Source of the DNA: Zizania palustris
Taxonomy: Eukaryota; Streptophyta; Magnoliopsida; Poales; Poaceae
Length of the DNA: 64,000 bases
Direction: 5' to 3'
Assembly (NCBI GenBank): GCA_019279435.1
Contig: JAAALK010000287.1
Location: 23,684,162-23,748,161, forward strand
Below the pieces are notes generated by a model that made no database searches, had not been told where the DNA came from, and saw only the letters and a program-made list of their open reading frames with translations. Within the stretch, counting starts at the first letter, position 1. Each line of letters opens with the position of its first letter. Below are positions 14,713-25,189 of this stretch, in pieces. The translations under genes were made by a program, and so were the position numbers.

Positions 14713-16300
14713 AAATGTTTCTGACTCACACCAATACACCATGGAATATGTATAATTTGCATTGGTCATAATTTTGTTGCATTTGGTTCAGGATTATGAT
14801 AGATTGGAGTGGTTTTGTTTCAGATTCTAAGAATGAAATGGCTCCGCTCCATATTTGAAAGCAAGAACGGAACCACTATGTTTTTTGTTTGGTTCTGGAA
14901 TCTGATAGAATGGAGCGGTTATATGTCCCTTGTTTGGTTCAAGAGTGGATGGCTTGAGAGGCGAGTCATTCGGTTTAGTAGATTTTTTGGGAGCGGATGG
15001 TTCCGAATCCATGAGGAATATTTCTTTTTAGAAGACGCTCCATTCTATATAATTTCAAATCAAACACACGTAAAGTGAAATGGAGCCGCTCGTTTCCACC
15101 TAACTCATAAACCAAACGCTACCTAACTAAACAATTTTTACGGTGCATTCTACTATTAGTATAATATATTCTAATGGTTGATCTTTAATTTTTACACGGT
15201 TTAAATTAATTTTGATTGCCAACCTAATGAGGGACAGTAGAATGTACAAAAAGTATAATCGTAAAAAAAATGACGTCAGGGTTAAAGTGATAATTTTGTG
15301 TGCACAGTTACCGTTTTGAAAGTGGAGATGGTCTAGCATTATATGAAAAAACGTCAATAACGAATATATCTAGATTATAATCAATTAAAAGTACTAAATT
15401 ACCCTCCTTTAAAATCGATGACTAAGATTGATCTATCGAAAATATAATACTACTTATACTGCTCAATTATGGTGTAACATTATTACAGAAGTTTTTTTTG
15501 TTAATTGATATAAGCACTAAACCCTCTTGCCCACATCTTTTTGCTCGGCCACCCATGATTTGTTCGCCTCGCAAAAATAACTGACAAAACTGTATGACCT
15601 GAACAGGAATAAATCTTTGTGGCTATATTTAGGGTGCATGTTGACCAGCCACTAGGCCTTGTTTGGCTGAGCTCAAGCACTCGTTTGACCGATTTATTGA
15701 TCCCTGCAGAAGCTAGCTAGCTGTTGACCCAAAAATTATGGTGTTTCTCCTCCTATATATAGCAACATAACTATTTTCATCTCGCCTCAATACTTATCAT
15801 TCACTTTTCAATGGTGATCTTGCAGATTGTTTTTATCTTTAAAACCCTTGTGTAAGACCAACTATTTTTGGTCCCAACATACTTAAAACTAAATTTCCAA
15901 AGTTCAAGCATTACAATATATATATATATATAATTATTTGGAAATCTTGTAGTATTTGATGAGGTATTTAGTGGTACCATAATTTCAGTGCAAATTTTAG
16001 TATCTATCAGTGTCTTGGATATTAAGAGATATCAACATTAACATTAACATTAACATTAAAATTGTTGGTACTTTCTGAAAAACGAACTATAAAATACTCA
16101 TATTATTTACTCGCTATGTCATATAATATTATAAGTTAATACTGAATTTAACATCTTATTATATAATAAAACTAATCTAGTTCGATGTTATAAAATTAAA
16201 TGGTGATATTGTTCGTTATTCTATCGTTAAGTTATGAGCTGGAGCGGTGCATCCGCACCCTCTTCACCCTAATCGAAAGTCAGAAACGACTCTTACGTGT
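14713..16300. other. Intergenic DNA upstream of the RNA-binding protein gene
   Basis: At 14760-15120 there are repeated 'atggagcggctcc/ggttcgga' blocks with inverted partners, probably a small element. Around 15960-16090 is a degenerate copy of the GGTACC-type fold-back, including four attaac units near 16035-16060. A short (ta)n run lies near 15918-15932. No gene is seen. Confidence 0.4.
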
Positions 16301-16435
16301 AACCCGCAGGGGAAGGGCTGGGTCAGGCCGACATCGACGTGGATCCGGTCAAAATCTCCAAGCGACGGTCGGGAAGGCCTCCACGCGAACCATCGGACGG
16401 CTCGCGCGCGCCCATATCCTCCGCCGCGCCGCCGC

Positions 16436-16581
16436 CTGCTTTATTTAGCCTTGTGTCCCCCCGTCCCGCGAGGCTGCTCTCCTGCTTCTCCTCCTCCTCT
16501 TCCCTCCTCTCGCCTCCAAATCCTCTCCTCTCCACAGAGGCGCAGGCGCGGACAGCTCTGAGGCGAGCGGCCGGGGTGACC
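16436..16581 (+). promoter_or_regulatory. Probable core promoter/leader of the RNA-binding protein gene
   Basis: A TATA-like tttatttagcc lies at about 16440. It is followed by a long pyrimidine-rich stretch (16477-16520, cttctcctcctcctcttccc type), as is common in rice core promoters and leaders, and then the ATG at 16582. An in-frame ATG at 16339 has no intervening stop, so an N-terminally extended form cannot be excluded if transcription starts further upstream. Confidence 0.4.
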
Positions 16582-19500
16582 ATGCAAGCGGCGGTGGCAG
16601 AAAACGGCGGCGGCGACGTGCAGAAGCAGCAGCAGCAGCAGCAGCAGGTGGTGGTGGGGGCGCCGCCTCCGGCAGTGGCGGCTGCGGCGCCGCCGCCGTC
16701 TCATTGGGTGGCCATGCCGTTCGCGCCCCACGGTGCGACGGCCATGGTGATGCCACATCAGATGGCGCCGGCGCCGCCCCAGTTCGCCCCGCACTTCGTG
16801 CCGTTCCACGCAGTCGGCCCGCCACCTCCGCCGCCGCTGCAGCCGCGGGCGCCGCCGGTGGCCGTGGCGATGGGCTCTCCGGCGCCACACGCGCAGGGTG
16901 GCCAGGAGGAGAACAAGACCATCTGGGTCGGCGACCTCCACTACTGGATGGACGAGAACTACCTCCACAGTTGCTTCGGTTACACCGGCGAGGTGAGCAC
17001 GCCGCACGCGCATCTCCCCACCCAGAGTCCAGATCTTGGCCACGACCTCGCCGTCCACGAGCCAAACCTACGAAAAAAAATCGTTTTTTCCCCTGCACCT
17101 ACCCATGACTCTCCTCTTCTTGATGTGACAAGCGAAGCCAGTGGAACGAATGTGTACGTGTTTATCCATGTTTCAGCTAACTAAAAATGGCATTTTGATG
17201 TGCTTCTATGTTTCCAAAATGCGATCCATTTCTTGGGTTGCGCGAGGTAGGAGAGAGAGGGGGATCTTAAAACAAGGTAGGTGCAGTGCAGTGAGAGGAG
17301 GAGGAGCAGAGACGGGTACAAATGATTGGGTCACTGTGCTGAAAAGGAAATGGCTTAGCAGTTAGCAACCACTGGGCAAAACGGAAGGCATGGATCTGCG
17401 AGCTGGAACTGGAACTTGCAGTGGCATCGTTTCATCAGATTGTGGCTGCAGGCTGCAGAGCGATATACTGGCGATGATGGGAAATGTTCGTCCGTCCTGA
17501 TGTACCAGGTTGGTTCGTAGCGGCCAGCAGCTTCCTTGATGCACCATGGCCGTCCATCTGTTACATCTCTGATTGGTCGGCTAATTTTAGGTTTGTGCCA
17601 CGTTTAGCTGATGGACAGTTGACGATTTTTCGTTTGTTAGCTCGGACCTTTGAGTGATTGGAATGTGTGTTTTCATGATATATACTATATAGAATCATCT
17701 TAAGTGTTCTTTAGGTCTCATACCAAACAACCGATGGACACATAAATAGTTCCACAGCTTTGATGAACTGATATTACCCAAGGAGTGCATGAAGAAGACA
17801 GTAAACATATGGACCAGAGTAAACAAAAACAAAGCGAGAACAATTCCTTAATAATGAAAACGGATTACATTTCCAGCCTCTATCATTAGGCATGTGGCCA
17901 GAATAAATCTGGAACATGACCGTGACCGATGATGTTTTCAAACAGTAGATTGCCACTAATTAGGACTGTAGAGTGCAGACCAGATGCAGGCTCTCCTTTA
18001 GTTGTTTTGATTAAAATGATTTTTTTTTGTTTGGAGCGTCATGCTCCTCTTCAGAAGTCTTGTGTTCTTGCAACATTCGAACAGTTCAGTCAGGTTGGTG
18101 AAACATTAACTTGAACAGCTCAGTCAGTTGTTCTGATGTTATTCTGCAACGTGTCTTCTGATGTGGTTCTGACATTTCAGGATCTATCTATCGTGCTCAT
18201 AACTCATAAAGGTTTGAATATGGTGCAGGTTGTAGCAATAAAGGTTATCCGCAACAAGCAAACCGGACAATCTGAGGGATATGGGTTTGTGGAGTTCTAC
18301 AGCCACGCTGCAGCTGAGAAAGTGCTTGAAGGTTTTGCTGGTCATATAATGCCGAACACTGACCAGCCTTTTAGGATAAACTGGGCGTCATTTAGCATGG
18401 GGGACAGGCGTTCAGATGTTGCTTCAGACCACTCCATATTTGTAGGAGATCTTGCTTCTGATGTCAACGATGCCACATTACTTGAGACTTTCTCCAGCAG
18501 GTACTCCTCTGTCAAAGGTGCAAAAGTTGTTATTGATGCTAATACTGGTAGATCCAAGGGCTATGGATTTGTGAGATTTGGAGATGACAACGAGAAGACG
18601 CATGCCATGACTGAGATGAATGGTGTGTACTGCTCTACCAGGCCCATGAGAATCGGCCCTGCAACTCCCAGGAAAACCTCAGGTTCAATCACAATTATTT
18701 CAGTACTTATGATATTTTATAGAGGTCCTTCAATGCAAGCAGATTATTGACCTTTTAGGTTCAATTGGGCATCATTTAGCACGGTGTGAGTTTATGTATT
18801 TTGCTACCAACTTGTTTCTTTGCTTTTTAAGAAATACTTGTTTCAATCTGCCAGAATTTAGCATGGACTCTGTGTAAAGTCATTGTCAATTTGTCATGTA
18901 ATGTGGTTTTCATGTCAGTGTTCACATTTATTCTGCATTTTTTCCTCTCCATTATTTTCAGTGTTTCATTGATATTGGCATGTGGAATTTAAAAAATGAA
19001 AAAGATAAGCTGAAATACAATGTATTATAAAAAATTTAGTTCCATCCACATCCAATTATCGACAAATGCAAGTCATCAGAATTCAGAACCCTGTCAAACT
19101 TCTGTAAGATATGATCCTGGAATGTAGTTCATGTTTTTCTACTTTTCCTCAGTAAACACATCCCTCTCAAATTTGTTTTTGTCAGGAATATAGAATCCTT
19201 CTCCATGCTTCTGCATTCCCTGCCTGTTGATGCCTTGTTCATTTTCCCCCTAATAATATTTTGCCGGCATTCTTACGCTGGTCTGGCAAGAAAAGAAATA
19301 AGAATCTATCTTACTTTTTTTCAATAAAGAAACTATCTTCCATGCCCTCCCTACCAAATGTAACTTTCCTTCATTTTCCACTGAGAAGAAAGATATCCCC
19401 AGCTTTACTAAAGAAGTGTCTTGGTTTAGGTACTTCTGGGTCTACTGGTTCATCTGCTCGATCAGATGGAGATTTGACAAACACAACCGTGAGTACAGAA

Positions 19501-20589
19501 CAGATTTGCTCCAATAAACCTCTGTATCTTCGAATTCTCCTTTTTTATGAACGTTCTGTAACAATCTGTAGGTATTTGTCGGTGGGCTTGATCCAAATGT
19601 CAGTGAAGACGACCTTAGGCAAACCTTCTCCCAGTACGGTGAAATCTCATCTGTAAAAATCCCAGTTGGGAAACAGTGTGGCTTTGTGCAGTTTGTTCAG
19701 AGGTATTTTTTTGAGCCCGTATATGTTTTTGTCAGGGTTAACTTCATGGGTTCCTGTTCCAATGACAATATCTGGTTAATGTTCTGCATGTTTCTGTAAT
19801 TCCCAGAAAGAATGCAGAAGATGCATTGCAAGGACTGAATGGAAGCACCATTGGAAAACAGATCGTGCGTCTTTCATGGGGCCGCAATCCAGCAAACAAG
19901 CAGGTACTCTCTTGCTCGGATTTTTTTAAATGATATTTTCTTCGCGAAATCTCATTTCTAGGTAGTTGTTTTGAAAAATTATAAAACTAGACACCTATCG
20001 ACAAGATTTCTATTGACTGTTGGATTGTCGATAAGGAGTAAAGTATTCCCTGTCGACCAACCAACGGTCGATAGGCTGTCGTCTATGCATGCGCTCCCGC
20101 TCTCACCCGCCCACACACACGCGTATACTCATAGCTGTGACCTTATCGACCGTTGGTTGGTCGATAGGAGGAAATGGGAATCTTTTTCCTGTCGACCATT
20201 CAACGAATAAGAGAGGTTAACGGTTGGATTCCGATCCTTATTGATATTGATACGAGTCTAGTTTTGTAATTTTCTGGGCAGCTACCTAGAAATGAAATTT
20301 TACAAATATAATCCTCTTTCTCTTGGTACAATTTCAGTTCCAGCAGACAGACTGCAGAATTGTGCAGGAATCGTAATTCATAACCAGAAATTAACCTGAA
20401 ACTGCATTTCCTGCACATTTACAGTTGAGGAGTGAGAATGGCAACCAGTGGAACAACGGGATGTACTACGCAGCCTCGCCGTTCTACAGCGGATACGGCT
20501 ACCCTGCACCGTTCCCCGCTGATCCGGGCATGTACGCTGCTGCTTATGGCGCCTACCCGTTCTACGGGAGCCAACAACAAGTGAGCTGA
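16582..20589 (+). CDS. RBP45/RBP47-type RNA-binding protein, three RRM domains, six exons
   Basis: Exons are 16582-16992, 18229-18682, 19430-19488, 19572-19702, 19807-19903 and 20425-20589. All five introns are GT-AG and the phases agree, giving 438 aa. Residues 1-110 are Gln/Pro/Ala-rich with a poly-Gln run at about 16-22. RRM1 spans about 112-192 (IWVGDL, EGYGFVEF), RRM2 206-280 (IFVGDL, KGYGFVRF) and RRM3 308-380 (VFVGGL, KQCGFVQF). The tail is rich in Tyr, Gly and Pro. Proteins of this family bind U-rich and poly(A) RNA, act in the nucleus and join cytoplasmic stress granules. The length and Gln-rich N terminus fit RBP47 better than the shorter RBP45, but I do not separate them. The start at 16582 fits the family, although the frame is open upstream to 16339. 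The first intron is 1.2 kb. Intron 5 holds a fold-back element. A possible poly(A) signal, aataag, is near 20864. The gene looks intact. Confidence 0.93.
19951..20300. mobile_element. Fold-back element in intron 5 of the RNA-binding protein gene
   Basis: The outer arms pair over about 40 bases: ctcatttctaggtagttgtt (19951-19970) continues to aaaactagac, and the right arm has gtctagttttgtaattttct followed by gctacctagaaatgaaat. Inside is a second, nearly perfect inverted repeat: tgtcgaccaaccaacggtcg (20051-20070) against ttatcgaccgttggttggtc (20143-20162). It lies entirely within intron 5 and does not touch the splice sites. Confidence 0.68.
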
Positions 20590-21327
20590 AGTGACATCTC
20601 ACACATGCATGCTTCACCTCAAGCTGGAGGAGCGAACGCAGCATTAGCAGTTAGCTCATGCTAGAGAAGAACAAGAACCAAAAAAAAAAAAAGCAAGCAA
20701 GGTAGACGACGGTTTCCTAGGTCAGCTAGATGCAGTCACTGGTTCTGTAAAGTACATTACTACACTACACGAACTAGCTAGCACCACTGTTGACTGGTCA
20801 TGAACTCTTCTTCCAGAAAAGAAGTTTTAACCTGGAGCTGCCAGCACATTGAAGTAGTAGAACAATAAGCTATTCAATACCTGCCTTGTGTGCCCTGTCT
20901 GATCCTTTCTTTGTCCTCTTTTTTTACATTGGGCTTTGCACCGAAGATGAACCGGTGTTGCAGATGGAGGTATATGGATTAATTAGTCAGGAACTCAGGA
21001 TTTTCAAGGACAATGCCGTGAAATCCTGAACCGGTGTCGCTGCAGACGGAGAAATCATGCTGCCGGCCTTGTGCGTGGTGGACTGGTGGTAGGTAGGGTT
21101 TGCTGCCAGCGACCAGCGGCGTCAGGATAGTGTGCATGCAGGCACGAGGCAAAAGAGGGATTTAAAAAACATAAACGCAAAATGACGAAACAACGAGTAG
21201 ATCTAGCAACTTTGTGATAAGTTAGCGAGTGTAATAAACTTTTGTGACATACGTGCAAACTTCGTGATAAGACAAAATTTCTCGAATAAAACGGAGGAGA
21301 AATACGGCGAGGTAGTGTTTATGAGGT
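20590..21327. other. 3' UTR and downstream flank of the RNA-binding protein gene
   Basis: The first roughly 300 bases are probably the 3' UTR, with a short A run near 20679-20691. Beyond that no gene or clear repeat was recognised. Confidence 0.5.
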
Positions 21328-21702
21328 CATGCAGATTTTTTTTAAAAAAAAATTAATTTTATTTAAAATTTCAAATCCGGTACATGGATTTTAGAATTTA
21401 TAAAAATAGCTTTTGTCAATAATTGATCTGCTGATATAGACTGATCGGTCCAATTAAATTGACAAATGGTATCGATTAGCATCAGGCTTCTATCGGTGCT
21501 TATACGCCGATTGAGGCCAAATCGTCCTATATCGGCTCTTCATCCGTCAATAGAAACCAGAACCTAATGATTTATGTGTATAGGTCTAGATCCACAACCA
21601 GGATCTAGACCTGACAAAAGACTATTTTTGTAAATTCTGAAATTCGAATATCAAATTTAAAATTTTGAATAAAATGTATTATTTGAAAAAAATCCGCTCA
21701 TG
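21328..21702. repeat. Long-arm fold-back element A
   Basis: The left arm begins near catgcagatttttttt and continues with aattttatttaaaatttcaa and aatttataaaaatag. The right arm is its reverse complement, ending atttgaaaaaaatccgctca. The arms are about 80 bases. The core (21420-21600) has short 'atcgg/ccgat' and 'tctagatc' units. The termini resemble those of elements B (21921-22525) and C (52991-53343), but the core does not. Confidence 0.6.
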
Positions 21703-21920
21703 CGCACCACCGGCCCAAACGAAACTGCCTACATGTAAACGTAGGCCCATCACCAGCCTCCACGAAGCCAGAATCCCGTAGAAAGGGGAAGTATTCGGCC
21801 CAAACAGAACTGCTACGGTGTGGCCCATCCGAATCGCCGTGTACTTTTGTGGCCCATAACACATGACGGCCCAGTCGCCACTCGTCCCGACCCATATGCG
21901 GCGAGCCAGCCACAAATGTT

Positions 21921-22525
21921 ACGTTTTTTAAAAATAATCTTTTTTGAAAAAAATTCAAATCTAGTACCCAAAATTAAAAAATTGCAAATCTAACATATCG
22001 TCGGCGGTCCATCGGCCAAACCAGAGTGATGTGGCCCTCGTTCGGCCGATATAACACCGAACCAGAGCCACGTTAGCCTGATTCGGCCAACCAACGGCCG
22101 AACCAGACTGGCCACGTCGCGTCGCGCGGCCCCGCGCCCCTACTGCCGCTTGCCCGCCCCACGCCCCAGCCGCCCCGCGCCCCGTTGTCGCCCCGCGCAC
22201 GCCGCAGCCTGCTCGGCTCGGGCGTGCGCGCATGGGGGCATGGGGGAAGCCGGGGACGGGGCGGAGGCACAGGGCGACAGTAGGGTGCGGGACGGCAAGG
22301 GCGCGGCGTGGCCGACCAGGTTCGGCCATTGGCTGGCCAAACCAGACTAACGTTGACTGCTTCGACCGTTTACGTGGCTCTGGTTCGGCGTTCCGACTGA
22401 ACGAGGCCACGTCAGCTTGGTTTGGCCGACCAACGGTTGATGGTAAGCTAGTTTTACAATCTTTTCATTTTAGGTATTAAATTTGATTTTTTTTCAAAAA
22501 AATATTATTTAAAAAAATCCAAATT
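21921..22525. repeat. Long-arm fold-back element B with GC-rich core
   Basis: The left arm (ttttttaaaaataatctttt, then attcaaatctagtaccc) and right arm (reverse complement ending near ttatttaaaaaaatcc) pair over about 90 bases. The pairing extends into 'ggccaaaccaga' against 'ttggtcggcc' type units. The core at 22130-22310 is very GC-rich and has open frames on both strands, none recognised. The termini are shared with elements A and C. Confidence 0.6.
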
Positions 22526-23940
22526 TTACTACGTGACAAAAACTCCGCTATTAGGATTTCAACTTTACGGGTGCTCTTATACTGTTCTATTCTAGTAGGT
22601 GTGATTTTGAGCTAGTAGGCAAACCTACTTCGGTGGACGAACTGAACCATCAATAATGACCAAAGTGAGCCTCGGAAGAAACTTGAGTGTTACCTCACTC
22701 TCACCGTTGAAAAGAGAATATAATGATGATTTATTAGGAGATTATACCGTCCGGTACACCGGTTTCTAAAGGATCATAGATCAGGTGAAAGACACAGTTA
22801 CAATTTGATACATCATCGAGTTAAATCTGATGGGAACTTCGGAGAACATCCATCCACTGCACAATTTTTTTTTTTTTGTTGCTTCTGATGAATGTCCTCC
22901 AAAATTCAGGATCTGGACTGTATTCTCATCTTGTCCGCTCCTGATGCTGCATATTTGGAAGGTGCATATAAAGCACAGACACCAACTTTTGCTTTTGGCA
23001 AGAACCGCCATCCTTGTCATCATCTTCTGATCTATCACCGGCCAGAGAAGTAAAACTCATCAAGAACAACATGACAAGAACAGCACATTTCTCACAATCA
23101 GTGCAGCCTCGGCTAGCTCCACTACAACAAGTGTGCACTAGGGTTCATTTTATTCATATAGTTTTAGATTACATAACGTAAGATATTACATATATAATGC
23201 AAAAAAATATAGGGTAGAATAGTCATTTCACACCATTACTCTCTTAGGCTATTTACATTGATGGGTTTTATAATACTGTTTTCTAAAAGGCCACATCAGC
23301 TTTGCAACTGAATGAAATACCTTCTCTCAGTGGAAAGTTTTATTTCACTATTTCCTAGGCTAACCAGTGTAATTAAATACAACCAGCTCTCACGAAATAC
23401 CATCTATCTGATGAAACGATTTAGCTCACAGTGAGCGTGTCATTTCATTTCATCCGTCTTGGAAACGGGTTAGCACCATGTCATGGTGATGACACTACTT
23501 CCTTCTCTTGGCTCATCAATTGAATGTCGTGTCAACAAAAAATCTAATGTGTCATGGTAATTAATACCATGAAACCCCACATGAAACCCCATTATGAATA
23601 GCCTTATAAGAATTATAAACTAGGTTTCTAGTCAAATGATTTTCGTAGCTAAATTTGATTTAGCTTGGAATCACTTATAGAAAGAATTATAAATTAGAGT
23701 CAGTGTAAATAAAATCTAGAACTACACCAAACGAACCGAACCCTTAATTTAATGAAACGAATTCTGAAGGATAAAACTTGATGCGCGGCGTGGCTGAAAA
23801 TGTGACACATACCACACAGATCTACCACCACGAAGGTGAAATCCTATTGTCATGTCATGGATTCCAGTTGCTGGTCACTAGCCACTACAAGATCACTGAA
23901 AAAAAAAGAATCTAGAGCTAAAATCTTATCCTATGTCAAG
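22526..23940. other. Intergenic DNA, one MITE-like stretch
   Basis: At about 23247-23610 the sequence from ggctatttacattgatgggt to ccattatgaatagcctta looks like a MITE with arms containing 'tttcat..aaccc'. A related type occurs at about 30215-30530. No gene is seen in the interval. Confidence 0.42.
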
Positions 23941-24122
23941 CATACAAAATTCTATAAATTGACATTTCAAATTTCATACAACCATACAAAATTTCATAAA
24001 TTGACATTTCAAATTTCATACAACCATACAAATTTTCATAAATTGACATTTCAAATTTCATACAACCATACAAAATTTCATAAATTGACATTTCAAATTT
24101 CATACAACCATACGAAATTTCA
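23941..24122. repeat. 42-bp tandem repeat, four copies plus a partial
   Basis: The units start catacaaaat at 23941, 23983, 24025 and 24067, with a partial unit at 24109. They differ by only one to three bases. Because 42 is a multiple of three, the run is open as a 14-residue periodic frame (KLTFQISYN), but this is probably not a protein. Confidence 0.9.
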
Positions 24123-25184
24123 CAGTCGTTTCAATCAAATAACTTTCAGCTTTCTCATAGCCCACATCTCACAGCATTTTTTCCACAGCCCACAGTACAC
24201 AACAGTTTTTTTTCACAGCCACACCTCAACCAAACACACCCTTAAACTGAAAGAGATGATCCGATCCAACCCTGTCCTAGCAACGAACAACCCTTATTAA
24301 TTCATGAATGGTAGAGTGCTAAGGACGCTATCAATCATCCACAATCAAAGGGGGAGAAGGACAATTGGGCCATCTTTTTCAGGCGATACCCGAGAACCCA
24401 ACCACCAGCTCCGGCAGCTTTCTGGCTGGTGCAGATTCTAACAAGAACACACCAGAAGTAAAAGAGAGGATGCATGCATGTCGATATAGCTAGCTGGGTA
24501 GGAAGCTGCTGCTTTAATTTGCTCTGATTTGAAGGCCACTGCAATGTGTCTGCTGGTAGATCAAAATTATCCTCGCGTCCGTACGCATATGGGCCGGTTA
24601 ATTGGTCTGCAGGATCTGCTTTCGTACAGATGATCAGCTGGATATAAAACGTGCATGCTAATGCCTCGAAGTAATCGTAACTGCGGACATAATAAAGGCT
24701 AGATGATTGCTACGTGCCTATGATCTTTAATTAATCCAGATCTTGATCTCAAATCAAGCAAAATAAAATGATGCATGCCAGTTCGTAATGTGACGTGGAT
24801 AAAATAATTGAGGAATTTTACCATCCATACGAGGTATTGAGCCGTAATTACCCTCGTCCAACGATTCAGATTAGACAATATCTTTTAGTACCTCCTTATT
24901 CAAAATATGGTACCTCTATTTCTAGTGAAAGATGAATGGTATTCTCGTAAATTCACCTAAAAAGCACAGAAGCTGAAAGGGTCCGATCGGCGGTGTCCTA
25001 GCCAGCGGCACGCCGGCGCGGCGGGCTGAGTGGTGAAGTGGGCGACGAGCGGCAGACGACTGGACGGCTAGGCGGGCGGAGTGGAGCGACGGCGCATCGG
25101 GCGGTGGGCGGGCGATGGGCGGAGCGAAGCGTTGGCGCGGCGGGCAGTGAGCGGTGGGGCGGCCAGCCAGGCGGAGCGGCAGGG
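24123..25184. other. Intergenic DNA
   Basis: The end of an element with ctcaaccaaacacaccct is at about 24225. A degenerate GGTACC-type fold-back lies near 24810-24955. The stretch 24980-25184 is GC-rich with short 'ggcgggcg' units and no recognised gene. Confidence 0.4.
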
Positions 25185-25189
25185 CGCTC

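Noticed and set aside
16441..17098. Two long - strand open frames (205 and 217 codons)
   Set aside because: They are antisense to the GC-rich first exon of the RNA-binding protein gene and have low-complexity Arg/His or Ala/Pro composition.
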